Shown: positions 18,693-28,656, numbered from the stretch's first letter. The stretch is 64,000 nucleotides of DNA from an uncultured Pelagibacteraceae bacterium (GCA_902578775.1 CACHEF010000001.1:62001-126000), one strand, 5' to 3'. Program-made: numbers and translations. The notes: generated by a model not told the origin, from the letters alone.

Positions 18693-21031
18693 TATGATCT
18701 TACACGAATTTTTTGAGGATCGTAGTGAGGAAAGCCAACTATTTTAGCTGGAATTCTTTTTTGATGTCCATCAATCTTTCCAATTTCTACTTCTGTGCCT
18801 ATTTCTGAATGACCAACATCAATTCTGCATAAAGCAATATTTTTTCCTAAAGTGGGAGACAAACATCCACTTGTAATTATCCCAACTTGGGCTCTTCCAA
18901 TATGCACACAATCTCCATGATTAGCTTTTTCTTTTCCAACTATTTCTATACCAACTAGTTTTTTTTGCGGGTTTTCTTTTCTTTTAATTAGACTTTCTTT
19001 TCCAATAAAATCGTCAGATTTAGTTTTAAGTGGAACAGCAAAACCTATACCAGCTTCAAAAGGATCTTGTTGTCCATCAAATTCGTTACCAAATAAAACT
19101 AATCCAGCTTCAATTCTTAATAAATCTAATGCACCAAATCCTGCAGGTATAAGCCCATCTTCTTTGCCTGTCTCCATAACTTTGTCCCATAATTGAGGAG
19201 CATGATCAGGATGACACCAAACCTCATAACCAAGCTCTCCTGTATAGCCTGTTCTAGAAACAATTAATGGAATTCCGTTTAATTCTTCTAATCTACATAT
19301 AGTAAATCTAAACCATTGTAATTCTGATATTGTTGGTTGAGTTGGTGGAGTAAAAACTATCTTTTCTAAAATTTTTCTACTGTTAGGACCTTGTACAGAT
19401 ATATTATTAATTTGATCTGTTGAGTTTTTTATAATTACTTTAAAATTTTTCTTTTTTGCTTGTTCTTTTAACCATTCACCTGCATATTCGTCTCCACAAA
19501 CCCACCTAAAACCTGTTTCACTTAATCTCAACAATGTACCGTCATCAAACATAGTACCGTTTTCATAACACATTGCAGAATATACAATCTGACCGACAGA
19601 AAGTTTTTTAATATTTCTTGTCAATGTATAATTCATTAGATCTTCAGCATCAGGACCTATAATTTCAAATTTTCTTAATGAAGATAAATCGATAATAACA
19701 GCTTTTTCCCTGCACGCTGTGTATTCATTTATTATACCATGTTTTGTATAATCATTTGGTAACCAAAATCCTCTTGCATCAACAAAGTTTCTTGTAAGTT
19801 TCGATGTTCTTTCATAAAAACCAGTGTTTCTTGTAAGTTTTTTTTCAGAGTCTGTTTTCATTCTAAAAGCAAATGATTTTGTAAATTCTTTTTTTCGATC
19901 ATATGTTCTAACAAAAATATCAGTAGGATTCCATCCATTACAGCTGTCAATATCACTTGGACAGGCAGTTGTACCACATGTTAAATCTTTTAAAGCTCTT
20001 AATATTACATAATCACCAGGTCTAGCAAAAGACTCGTCTGATAGTACTGAGTTTTGACCACCAGCAGATGTATTGAAAAATAAGTTAATCGCATGCCAAC
20101 CCTTTTTTTTTTGAACCCCATATTTTTCCATTGCTTCATTTAAATTGTCAGAACAATTTGCATGACCAAAATAACCAGCATCCTCATAATATTTAGATGT
20201 GCAAGCAAGATTAAATGTATCATGAATACCAACTGTATCTCTAACTACCTCTACTAATGGTTCGTGATCAATATCGTAAAATTTTGAAAATAGACCTGGC
20301 CCTGGAAAAGTATGACCCATGAAAGTTCTTGTTGTTTGCCAATCAAGACCATTTTCTCTTCCTTTATCTAATTTTGCCGTATCATAAGCTACAAAATCAG
20401 AGCACTGTCTTCCTGTAGGCGTAATTATTTGGATATAGTCTCCCTCTTTTACTTGATAACCAATTGAAGTTGTCCTTGCTATATTTCTTTCATCTGATGG
20501 ATCGTATATAGGATCTGGAATAATAGAAAACTCTTTCTCTTTTTTTATTTCTGACCTTTTTACCATTACTGTAAGCTCGGTCGAAGGATTTTGCTCATGT
20601 ATTAGCATTTGATTTCCTGGAGCCGCAAAAATACAATAGCATTTATCTTTAGATTTTAATTTGAAACTTTCATTTGCTTTAGTTTCTTTATTAAAAATTA
20701 CTGAAGATTTTGATTTTTCTATGTCTAAGTTTCTTTTTTTTAATTGAAGTAAAGCTTGCAAAGATGTTTCATCTTTTTTAAGAAGTATTTTTTTGATTTC
20801 TGAATTATCTCTAATCTCTTTTAAGCTTAAAATTCCAAGTTCTGATTTACCTTCTTTGTTAAATACTGAAATCTCACAAATTTGATTACCTTCATTATTA
20901 ATTATTTCTATTTCATCATCTGGTAAAATTTGAATTCCAGTTAATCCACCACCCTCTACAACATATCTTTCAACCCCAGGTGGAAGTGTATTTAAGCCAG
21001 GTTCTTTTATATTTAAAGAAGTTTGCGACAT
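18692..21031 (-). CDS. tdm: trimethylamine-N-oxide demethylase (DUF1989 + GcvT fusion)
   Basis: Cys-rich DUF1989-like N-terminal half (GRQCSDFVAYD, HANCSDNL, TCGTTACPSDIDSCNGWNPTD) fused to GcvT-like domain; divergent from the TMAO-type binding protein. Likely start MSQTSLN at 21031. Confidence 0.85.
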   Translation of the reverse strand: MSQTSLNIKEPGLNTLPPGVERYVVEGGGLTGIQILPDDEIEIINNEGNQICEISVFNKEGKSELGILSLKEIRDNSEIKKILLKKDETSLQALLQLKKRNLDIEKSKSSVIFNKETKANESFKLKSKDKCYCIFAAPGNQMLIHEQNPSTELTVMVKRSEIKKEKEFSIIPDPIYDPSDERNIARTTSIGYQVKEGDYIQIITPTGRQCSDFVAYDTAKLDKGRENGLDWQTTRTFMGHTFPGPGLFSKFYDIDHEPLVEVVRDTVGIHDTFNLACTSKYYEDAGYFGHANCSDNLNEAMEKYGVQKKKGWHAINLFFNTSAGGQNSVLSDESFARPGDYVILRALKDLTCGTTACPSDIDSCNGWNPTDIFVRTYDRKKEFTKSFAFRMKTDSEKKLTRNTGFYERTSKLTRNFVDARGFWLPNDYTKHGIINEYTACREKAVIIDLSSLRKFEIIGPDAEDLMNYTLTRNIKKLSVGQIVYSAMCYENGTMFDDGTLLRLSETGFRWVCGDEYAGEWLKEQAKKKNFKVIIKNSTDQINNISVQGPNSRKILEKIVFTPPTQPTISELQWFRFTICRLEELNGIPLIVSRTGYTGELGYEVWCHPDHAPQLWDKVMETGKEDGLIPAGFGALDLLRIEAGLVLFGNEFDGQQDPFEAGIGFAVPLKTKSDDFIGKESLIKRKENPQKKLVGIEIVGKEKANHGDCVHIGRAQVGIITSGCLSPTLGKNIALCRIDVGHSEIGTEVEIGKIDGHQKRIPAKIVGFPHYDPQKIRVRS

Positions 21032-21072
21032 TTTATAATTATTTATGATCATATTATATAAATATCTATCTG

Positions 21073-21101
21073 TTGACTATCCTATTAGTTAAGCACATAC
21101 T
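21073..21101 (+). promoter_or_regulatory. candidate promoter upstream of tmoX
   Basis: TTGACT, 17 bp, CATACT in the divergent tdm/tmoX intergenic region. Confidence 0.35.
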
Positions 21102-21132
21102 AACAACTTTAATTAGTACTAGGAGGAAAAAA

Positions 21133-22101
21133 ATGAAAAACAAATTACCGTTATTAATCGGTGCAATTGTTGTTATTGCTGGTCTTGTTTTCTTTATGGG
21201 TGGAGGAGATAAAACTGCAAAGAAATCAGGTGATAGCAGTGCCCCAATAGTAATTCCAACTCATAACTGGTCAAGCCAAATAGTAATGGCTTACGTTATT
21301 GGTGGAATTTTTGAAAGTATGGGAAACAATGTAAGTTATGTTAATGCTGACTCACAAGCTGTTTATGAGTCAATTAGAATAGGAGATGTTACAATCTCTC
21401 ATGAAGTATGGGAGTCTGCATTTGGAAAATCATTCACAACTGCTTTAGACAAAGGTGGTCTACTAGATTGGGGTGATCACGAGGCAAGAACTCTTGAGGA
21501 TATGGGATATCCTAACTGGGTTGTAGATAAAGGATTATGCCCAGGTCTACCAGATTGGACAGCATTAAAAAATCCAGATTGTGCAAAAAACTTTGTAACA
21601 CCAGACTCTGGTGGAAAAGGACGTATGCTAGAGGGCCCACAAACTTGGCATGGTGATTTAATTCCACAAAGAGTAGACGCACTAGGTTTAGGCGATCTTT
21701 GGATGGTTAAATTTGCTGGAAGTGCAGATGCGCTTTGGGCAGAGTTAGCAGCAGCAGAAAAAGAGGGAAGAGGAACAATAATTTTTAACTGGACACCAAA
21801 CTTTACGGATGGAGCTGGTTTTACATTTATTGACTTTCCACCTTATACAGCAGGCTGTAGACCAGAAGATGGTGGAGATGGTAAATGTGGTTCTCCGGAT
21901 GGATATTTGAAAAAAGCAGTGCATGAGGATTTTCCTAACACTCATCCAAACGCAGCTGCAGCTTTCAAAAAAATGTCATTCTCTACTAGTCAGATTGGAG
22001 CAATGGCAGCTTTAGTCGATATCGATAAAATGACTCACGAAGATGCAGCTAAAAAATGGTTAGCTGATAATGAGTCAGTTTGGAAAGCATTTACTAAATA
22101 A
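21133..22101 (+). CDS. tmoX: TMAO/betaine-type ABC transporter substrate-binding protein
   Basis: Signal anchor MKNKLPLLIGAIVVIAGLVFF preceded by AGGAGG; OpuAC-like; divergent from tdm. Track start 21073 is a TTG, better start 21133. Confidence 0.82.
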   Translation: MKNKLPLLIGAIVVIAGLVFFMGGGDKTAKKSGDSSAPIVIPTHNWSSQIVMAYVIGGIFESMGNNVSYVNADSQAVYESIRIGDVTISHEVWESAFGKSFTTALDKGGLLDWGDHEARTLEDMGYPNWVVDKGLCPGLPDWTALKNPDCAKNFVTPDSGGKGRMLEGPQTWHGDLIPQRVDALGLGDLWMVKFAGSADALWAELAAAEKEGRGTIIFNWTPNFTDGAGFTFIDFPPYTAGCRPEDGGDGKCGSPDGYLKKAVHEDFPNTHPNAAAAFKKMSFSTSQIGAMAALVDIDKMTHEDAAKKWLADNESVWKAFTK

Positions 22102-22123
22102 GGTAAGTATAAAAAAAAATAAT

Positions 22124-22159
22124 AAATCTCTCCCAACATTGTTGGGGGAGATTTTTTTT
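22124..22159 (+). terminator. rho-independent terminator after tmoX
   Basis: AAATCTCTCCCAACattGTTGGGGGAGATTTTTTTT. Confidence 0.92.
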
Positions 22160-22171
22160 AATATAAATTTC

Positions 22172-22633
22172 ATGAAAAAATATTTTTTAAGTGTACTTAT
22201 TATTTTATTTTTTATTAATAATTCAATTGCAGAAAATATTAATATTAAAGAAAATATTGATTTAAGTTTTAAATGTGAATTAGAAAAAAAAATAATTAAA
22301 AACTCTAAGTATAATTATCAGGTATTTCCAGCGAAAGATTTAGATCAAAAAGATTTAAGTAAATTTGAAATAAAATCAGAACAACCAGAGACTCTTAATA
22401 TTAAAGGCCTATCATCATTTCTTTCTCAATCGGTAAAACTAAGTGTTAAAGTTGTAAATAAAGATGTTGTTTTATTTAAAGCTATTGACAATAATATTAA
22501 TTATTCTGAGTCAGCTATAATTGATAGAAAAACAGGTGAATTAGTTCATGAAATTTCAAAAAATATAAAAAGTAAGAATTCTGAAAAGGACATTACTTTT
22601 TATTCTTGTAGTGAACTGAATAAAAATGTCTGA
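22172..22633 (+). CDS. small secreted hypothetical protein
   Basis: MKKYFLSVLIILFFINNSIAEN signal peptide; start after the terminator. Confidence 0.6.
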   Translation: MKKYFLSVLIILFFINNSIAENINIKENIDLSFKCELEKKIIKNSKYNYQVFPAKDLDQKDLSKFEIKSEQPETLNIKGLSSFLSQSVKLSVKVVNKDVVLFKAIDNNINYSESAIIDRKTGELVHEISKNIKSKNSEKDITFYSCSELNKNV

Positions 22634-22667
22634 TTTTTTTTTTATTAATTTTGTGTAAGATGAAAAA

Positions 22668-23045
22668 ATGAAAAAATTTATTATCGGCTTGTTTTTAAGT
22701 TTTTTAATTACGTCTTTTGCTCAAGCAAGAAGCACTGGATGTAAAGAGGGAAACTGTGAAAACGGATATGGTAAATGGGTTTATACAGACAAAACCACTT
22801 ACGAGGGAGAATGGGTAGGAACTAAAAAAAATGGTCAAGGAGTAGAGACTTGGCCTAATGGATATATTTACAAGGGAGAATTTAAGAATAGTGAGTGGAG
22901 TGGAATAGGTATTTTGACTTTTCCAGATGGATCTACATATGAAGGTGAGTGGGCTAAAGGTTTTATGAATGGTAAAGGAACTTTTACTTGGACTGATGGA
23001 AAACAAAAATCAGGAACATGGATAAATGGAAAGTTACAGGATTAA
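22668..23045 (+). CDS. secreted MORN-repeat protein
   Basis: Signal peptide; repeats YEGEWVGTKKNGQG / YKGEFKNSEWSGIG / YEGEWAKGFMNGKG. Confidence 0.82.
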   Translation: MKKFIIGLFLSFLITSFAQARSTGCKEGNCENGYGKWVYTDKTTYEGEWVGTKKNGQGVETWPNGYIYKGEFKNSEWSGIGILTFPDGSTYEGEWAKGFMNGKGTFTWTDGKQKSGTWINGKLQD

Positions 23046-23596
23046 TGATTAAAGAAACCAATTTAGCTAAAATTAAAGAATTACCAGATCAAATTAAACA
23101 AACTGGTGGTTTAGTAATTTTGATCTTAATTATTATTTTTTCTTTTTTTGTTTTAGATATTATGTTTGGAGAAGGTGATGAATTAGTCAAAAAAATGAAA
23201 TTAGAAGAGAAGCGAATTGCGGAGGAAAAAAAATTAAGTGAATTAATATCAAAACTTCCTTCAGGAATATTAGTTACTTTTGATGGAACTGATCATTACA
23301 AATTATCGGATGAAGTATACGAACAAGTCTGTAAGGCAACAAAACTAATTCCTCAAAGAGCAATAATGGGTGCAAATTTTCTTAATTTTAGAGCTCATGA
23401 AATTTATACAATTAATGGAAATAAAATAAATGATACATTTGTTAAGTGGGATAATGAAAAAAACAAGTGTTTCGCTGGCTTTACAGTAAGTGGAAAAAAT
23501 GTTGGAGTTAATGAGTCAATTACTGTTAGTGGAGAAGCTCTTAGTTTTTTAAGCACAGGAATTGATACAAGAGTGTATTTTATTAAAAATTTTTAA
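23045..23596 (+). CDS. single-TM hypothetical protein
   Basis: Start overlaps upstream stop (TAATG); TM GGLVILILIIIFSFFVLDIMF. Confidence 0.6.
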   Translation: MIKETNLAKIKELPDQIKQTGGLVILILIIIFSFFVLDIMFGEGDELVKKMKLEEKRIAEEKKLSELISKLPSGILVTFDGTDHYKLSDEVYEQVCKATKLIPQRAIMGANFLNFRAHEIYTINGNKINDTFVKWDNEKNKCFAGFTVSGKNVGVNESITVSGEALSFLSTGIDTRVYFIKNF

Positions 23597-23639
23597 GGAG
23601 AAACAACAATTATATGGATTTAACTTTATCTTGATATCA

Positions 23640-23645
23640 TATAAT
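23640..23645 (+). promoter_or_regulatory. consensus -10 box upstream of tmoV
   Basis: TATAAT 15 bp before the start codon at 23660. Confidence 0.4.
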
Positions 23646-23659
23646 TTGATCTAATATTT

Positions 23660-24688
23660 ATGTCTAATCCGGTAATTAAATGTGAAAATGTTTTCAAAAT
23701 TTTTGGAGCTAATGCAAAAAAAATGCTTCAAGATTCCAATGGGAACGTTGATGCTCAAACATTTCAAAATAATGGATGTATTGTAGGCGTAAACAATGCT
23801 TCATTTGAAGTTTCAAAAGGGGAAATGTTAGTTGTCATGGGTTTATCGGGATCAGGTAAATCAACATTATTAAGATGCATATCAAGATTAACAGATGCTA
23901 CAGGTGGAAAGATTTATATTGAGGGTCAAGATTTATTAAAATTAAATAATAAAGAACTTATTGATCTTAGAAGAAATAAAATGGGAATGGTCTTTCAAAG
24001 TTTTGCTTTACTACCTCATAAAACAGTAGTTGAAAATATTGCATTTCCACTTCAAATCAAAGGCATAGAAATTGAAGACAGTATAAGTAAGGCTATGGAT
24101 ATGGTTAAATTAGTTGGTCTTGAAGGCAGAGAAAACTATTTTCCTAGAGAGCTTTCAGGTGGACAACAACAAAGAGTAGGAATTGCAAGGTCATTAGCTG
24201 TTGAACCAGATATATGGTTTTTAGATGAACCTTTTTCTGCTTTAGACCCTTTAATTCGTAAAGAAATGCAAGATGAATTTTTAAGATTACAAGATAAATT
24301 ACAAAAAACAATTATGTTTATTACACACGATTTTGATGAAGCTTTAAAACTTGCTGATCGTATTGCAATTATGAAAGATGGTGTCATTGAACAATTAGAT
24401 ACACCTGCGAATATAGTTTTAAATCCAGCTACAGAATATGTAAGAAAATTCACTGAAGAAGTACCTAGAGAAAAAGTTCTATTGATTGAGGATGTAATGG
24501 ATAAGTCTGTTACCAAAGACTTAAGTGATTTAAAAGTCTCAAAGGATGAAACTATAGAAAATGTTGCTGAAAAAATTCTTACTCAAGAAAAAACAGTTGC
24601 TGTTATAGACGATAATAATAAAGTTGTAGGGTCTATTAATCCAACAAAAATAATTAATACAGTTTTTGGAGGAAGAAAAAATAATTAG
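23660..24688 (+). CDS. tmoV: ABC transporter ATP-binding protein (TMAO/betaine type)
   Basis: GLSGSGKSTLLR Walker A; LSGGQQQRVGIARSLA; WFLDEPFSALDP; C-terminal CBS-like region. Confidence 0.87.
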   Translation: MSNPVIKCENVFKIFGANAKKMLQDSNGNVDAQTFQNNGCIVGVNNASFEVSKGEMLVVMGLSGSGKSTLLRCISRLTDATGGKIYIEGQDLLKLNNKELIDLRRNKMGMVFQSFALLPHKTVVENIAFPLQIKGIEIEDSISKAMDMVKLVGLEGRENYFPRELSGGQQQRVGIARSLAVEPDIWFLDEPFSALDPLIRKEMQDEFLRLQDKLQKTIMFITHDFDEALKLADRIAIMKDGVIEQLDTPANIVLNPATEYVRKFTEEVPREKVLLIEDVMDKSVTKDLSDLKVSKDETIENVAEKILTQEKTVAVIDDNNKVVGSINPTKIINTVFGGRKNN

Positions 24689-24690
24689 TT

Positions 24691-26844
24691 ATGGAAATTT
24701 TAAAAAAATATCCAAAAACATTTCAATGGTTATTTTTATTAATTATTTTTTTTGCATTATGTTTTGCAATCGAAGTTCCAGAGACATATAAATTTATTCG
24801 TGGCCAAGCTGAGTTTGTTAAAGACCCTAATCAAAGTTTTTACGTTTTTCTGGGGAAAGAGGTAAGATATTATCCTTTTGATGTATTCTGGAGATTACCA
24901 CCATTGCTTGGGTGGTTACCTATTTGGATAAATGACTCATTATTTTTTTTAATGAATGAATGGCTTCCAATGGAATTTTGGAATGAGACTACTCAATCAT
25001 ATAAAACTCGACCTTTAGTTTTGCAGATAACAAGGGAGGTAACTTCAATAATGACATTTTTGATAGAATTAATCAGAGATATTTTATTAGGAGGTCTAAA
25101 AACTATCGTTGCCTTTACAAGTTGGGACTTCGTAGGCTCAAATTCTTGGGCAAAAATGCCAGGTCTTCCGTGGACTATAGTTGCTGCTGGTGCAGCAATA
25201 TTGGCTTATAAATTAAGTGGTAAAGGTCTGGCTTTATTTGCAGGATTAGTAATGGTTTATATTTCTGTATTTGGTCAATGGAAACCGTCTATGCAAACTC
25301 TTTCTTTTATATTGGTTGCAGCACCATTATCTTTTGTTTTTGGTTTAGGTTTAGGAATTGCAGCATTTAAAAATAAGCGTGTAGAAAAAGCTTTATATCC
25401 TGTGTTATTAGTTATGCAGACAATGCCACAATATGCTGTGTTGGTTCCTGCACTTGTCCTTTTTGGAGTTGGTGATCATGCAGCAGTAATTATTACTATG
25501 ATTGTTGCTGTCCCTCCAATGATATTATTAACTTTAATTGGTTTAAGAGCAGTTCCACCAGAAGTTATTGAAGCTGGAAGGATGAGTGGATGTAATAATT
25601 GGCAGCTAATGTTTAAAGTATTAATTCCAACTGCAAGAAGAGATATATTAATTGGAGTAAACCAAGTAATTATGGTCTGCTTTTCTATGGCTGTTATTTC
25701 AGCTTTTATAGGTGCAAAAGGTTTAGGATTTAATTTATTATTAGCATTAAATCAGCTTAATATAGGCCTGGCGTTAGAGGCAGGTTTATGTATTAGTTTA
25801 ATTGCAATATTATTAGACAAAATGTCTTTGGCATGGGCAAATAAACAAGTTGATTATTTTGGCAACTTAACTTTTTTTGAAAGAAATAAAAATGCTTATT
25901 ATTTTAGTATTGCAGTAGCAATAGGAGTAGTACTAGCTTATTTAGGATCTTTCTATTTTGAAGAAGGATACAATTATCTATTTGAAGTTCCTCATAATAA
26001 AGGAATATCCACAGCTGATTTTTGGAATAAAGGAGTTGATTGGATTTTTGACACTTTTTTTGTCTATATTAAAGCATTTAATACTTGGTTAATTGTAGAA
26101 GTGTTACAACCAATGCGAGCTTTATATTTAAGAATGCCAGCAGTAGCCACAATAGTTTTAGTTGTTGGGGCTGGATATTTAATTGGTGGAATTCGATCAG
26201 CTTTAGTTGTTTGTGGATTAACATTATTTATAGCCTTAAGTCCTTGGTGGGATAGAGCTTTAGTTACAACTTATATGGCAACATTTGGTGTTATAGTATC
26301 TTGTATAATTGGGTTTACAGTTGGAACTTTATGTTTTCAGAATAAGCACTCAGCTAACTTTATGTTGGGTGTTTGTGATATTTTTCAAACGTTCCCCTCA
26401 TTTGTATATTTGATTCCAGTCATGATGCTTTTTGGAATAACTGATACATCAGTATTAATAGCAGTTATAGTTTACGCAACAATACCAGCTACAAGATATA
26501 CAATAGAAGGACTTAGAAGTGTTCCGATTGCTTTACATGATGCAGCAACAATGTCAGGCGTAAATAAATTTCAAAGATTAACTAAAATAGAATTTCCTCT
26601 AGCTTTCCCACATATGATGCTAGGTTTAAACCAAACAATCGTGTTTGCTTTATTCATGGTAATAATAGGAGCGTTTATTGGAACTGAAGATTTAGGCCAA
26701 TATATCCTTAAAGCGCTGTCAGATAAAAATGGAGCAGGCATAGGGTTGACGCTTGGAATTTGTGTAGCGTTTATAGGTTTGATTTTTGATAATTTAATAC
26801 GGACTTGGGTTGAAAAAAGAAAACACCATTTAGGTATCACCTAA
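24691..26844 (+). CDS. tmoW: ABC transporter permease with two permease domains
   Basis: Two EAA-type regions: EAGRMSGCNNWQLMFKVLIPTARRDILIGVNQ and DAATMSGVNKFQRLTKIEFPLAFPHMMLGLNQ. Confidence 0.87.
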   Translation: MEILKKYPKTFQWLFLLIIFFALCFAIEVPETYKFIRGQAEFVKDPNQSFYVFLGKEVRYYPFDVFWRLPPLLGWLPIWINDSLFFLMNEWLPMEFWNETTQSYKTRPLVLQITREVTSIMTFLIELIRDILLGGLKTIVAFTSWDFVGSNSWAKMPGLPWTIVAAGAAILAYKLSGKGLALFAGLVMVYISVFGQWKPSMQTLSFILVAAPLSFVFGLGLGIAAFKNKRVEKALYPVLLVMQTMPQYAVLVPALVLFGVGDHAAVIITMIVAVPPMILLTLIGLRAVPPEVIEAGRMSGCNNWQLMFKVLIPTARRDILIGVNQVIMVCFSMAVISAFIGAKGLGFNLLLALNQLNIGLALEAGLCISLIAILLDKMSLAWANKQVDYFGNLTFFERNKNAYYFSIAVAIGVVLAYLGSFYFEEGYNYLFEVPHNKGISTADFWNKGVDWIFDTFFVYIKAFNTWLIVEVLQPMRALYLRMPAVATIVLVVGAGYLIGGIRSALVVCGLTLFIALSPWWDRALVTTYMATFGVIVSCIIGFTVGTLCFQNKHSANFMLGVCDIFQTFPSFVYLIPVMMLFGITDTSVLIAVIVYATIPATRYTIEGLRSVPIALHDAATMSGVNKFQRLTKIEFPLAFPHMMLGLNQTIVFALFMVIIGAFIGTEDLGQYILKALSDKNGAGIGLTLGICVAFIGLIFDNLIRTWVEKRKHHLGIT

Positions 26845-27215
26845 TAAAGATACTCAACTTCTGAAAAACGATCTTTAGGAAAAATCCAATAAAACTTCAA
26901 TGTTTCCTTTCCGTTATTCTTTAAAGCATGTTTTGCATTTTTAGCTATATAAACGACATCGCCTTTTTTAATTTCTTGAAATTCTCCAGATTTATTTAAT
27001 GTGCCAGTCCCTTCAGTAATCACATATATTTCAGCAGGCGAATGGTAATGTAGAATTAAATCACCACCTGGTTCGATCTCAGCAAAACCTAGTGAAAGGC
27101 CAGAACTTTTAGTAAAGTCTGCATCAATTAAAAATTTCCATCTAACACCAGGATATTTATCTGTAGTTGACCATTTTTGTTCAGCAATAGACTCCAGATT
27201 TTTAACAAATATCAT
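26841..27215 (-). CDS. dddK: cupin-type DMSP lyase
   Basis: 124-aa cupin, LHYHSPAEIYV and KHALKNNGKETL; His56, His58, Glu62, Tyr64, His96, Tyr122 at the positions I recall for SAR11 DddK. Confidence 0.87.
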   Translation of the reverse strand: MIFVKNLESIAEQKWSTTDKYPGVRWKFLIDADFTKSSGLSLGFAEIEPGGDLILHYHSPAEIYVITEGTGTLNKSGEFQEIKKGDVVYIAKNAKHALKNNGKETLKFYWIFPKDRFSEVEYLY

Positions 27216-27233
27216 AAATGTTTTTTAGCACAA

Positions 27234-28574
27234 TTATTTCGTAGGCTGATCTAAAAATGTTTTCATTGAGTCATCCATAGCTTTTTCCCAAGGCGTGTGA
27301 TGTATTGGCGCTATAGATCCTGTCACTGGTGATGAAAAAGATTTATTTCTGTAAGTTAGAATATCCTCAACTTTATGATGCTCCCATTCTTTAAAATGTT
27401 TTCTAATTAATTCAAAATCAATTTTAGGATAGTCAGACATATCATGTAATTCTTTGGTATATTCAGTTTGAAAATCAATCATTTGATCTGGATTTTCTAA
27501 TTTTTCCTCCATAGAAACCCATTTATTAATATCCTCATTTACCTTTTTATCGTCAGGTATTTTAATCTTTTGCATAATTACATCTCTTGCAAACCAAGCC
27601 TGACAATCAAACATATTGAAAGTATGGAACTGGTCCTGCATTCCCAAATAAAATAACTTATGATTATCTTGCCATACTACACCCTTGTATAGTTTTGGTG
27701 GATATAATCTGTTATGAGTTTTTAATTTTAAATCCTCATTAATAAATGGAAAATGGTGTAAATATCCAGTACACAAAATTATCACGTCTGCATCTTGTTT
27801 GGTTCCATCTTTAAAAATTGCTTTTTTACCCTCAAGTTTATCCAGATAATGAACCTCTTTCATGCCTTTTGGCCATTTAAATCCCATCGGATTATGTCTG
27901 TACCCAATTGTAACGCTTTTAGCTCCATATTTATTGCATTGTAAAGCCACGTCCTCAGCAGAATAACTACTTCCAAGAACAATAACATCTTTATTTCTGA
28001 ATTCTTCAGCATCTCTAAAATCATGTGAATGCATTATTCTTCCGGGAAAAGAGTTCATACCTTTGTACTCAGGAATAAAAGGTACTGAAAAATGACCAGA
28101 GGAAACAACTAAATAATCAAAGTTTTCTGTTAAAATTTTATTGTTAGCTTTGTCTTGATAACTTACTTCAAATTTGTCATTTTTATAAATTGTATTTGTA
28201 ACTCTTGTATTAAATTTAATTTTGTCTTTTAAATTTCCTTGGCTTACTCTTCCAACTATATAATCATAAAGAACTTCTCTTGGAGGAAACGAAGGAATAG
28301 GTTTTTTAAAATGTTCATCAAAAGAGTAATCAGCAAATTCTAAACATTCTTTGGGCCCATTTGACCAAAGATATCTATACATACTATTTGGTATAGGATC
28401 ACCGTATTGATCGGATCCAGTCCGCCAACTGTAATTCCATAACCCACCCCAATTTTCTTGTTTATCGAAACAAACTATATCAGGAATCTTTTCACCTTTT
28501 TTTTCAGCTTGTTCAAAAGATCTTAACATTGATAAACCACATGGTCCTGCACCAATAATTGCTACTTTAGTCAT
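27234..28574 (-). CDS. tmm: trimethylamine monooxygenase (flavin-containing monooxygenase)
   Basis: VAIIGAGPCGLSMLRSF; ENWGGLWNYSWRTGSDQYG; VIVLGSSYSAEDVA; FKWPKGMKEVHYL; linked to tdm and tmo genes. Confidence 0.88.
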   Translation of the reverse strand: MTKVAIIGAGPCGLSMLRSFEQAEKKGEKIPDIVCFDKQENWGGLWNYSWRTGSDQYGDPIPNSMYRYLWSNGPKECLEFADYSFDEHFKKPIPSFPPREVLYDYIVGRVSQGNLKDKIKFNTRVTNTIYKNDKFEVSYQDKANNKILTENFDYLVVSSGHFSVPFIPEYKGMNSFPGRIMHSHDFRDAEEFRNKDVIVLGSSYSAEDVALQCNKYGAKSVTIGYRHNPMGFKWPKGMKEVHYLDKLEGKKAIFKDGTKQDADVIILCTGYLHHFPFINEDLKLKTHNRLYPPKLYKGVVWQDNHKLFYLGMQDQFHTFNMFDCQAWFARDVIMQKIKIPDDKKVNEDINKWVSMEEKLENPDQMIDFQTEYTKELHDMSDYPKIDFELIRKHFKEWEHHKVEDILTYRNKSFSSPVTGSIAPIHHTPWEKAMDDSMKTFLDQPTK

Positions 28575-28656
28575 AAATAAAACTCCGTTTACAAAAAATT
28601 TATAACTACATTTTACTAATAAAATGATAAAAATTGCAATAAATTAATAATTATTT

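Noticed and set aside
21073-21132. Track N-terminal extension of tmoX (TTG start)
   Set aside because: A good Shine-Dalgarno and signal peptide begin at 21133; the extension overlaps a likely promoter
22704-23006. 100-aa minus-strand ORF
   Set aside because: Antisense to the MORN-repeat gene, whose own repeats are convincing
24136-24516. 126-aa minus-strand ORF
   Set aside because: Antisense to tmoV; Ser/Ile-rich shadow ORF
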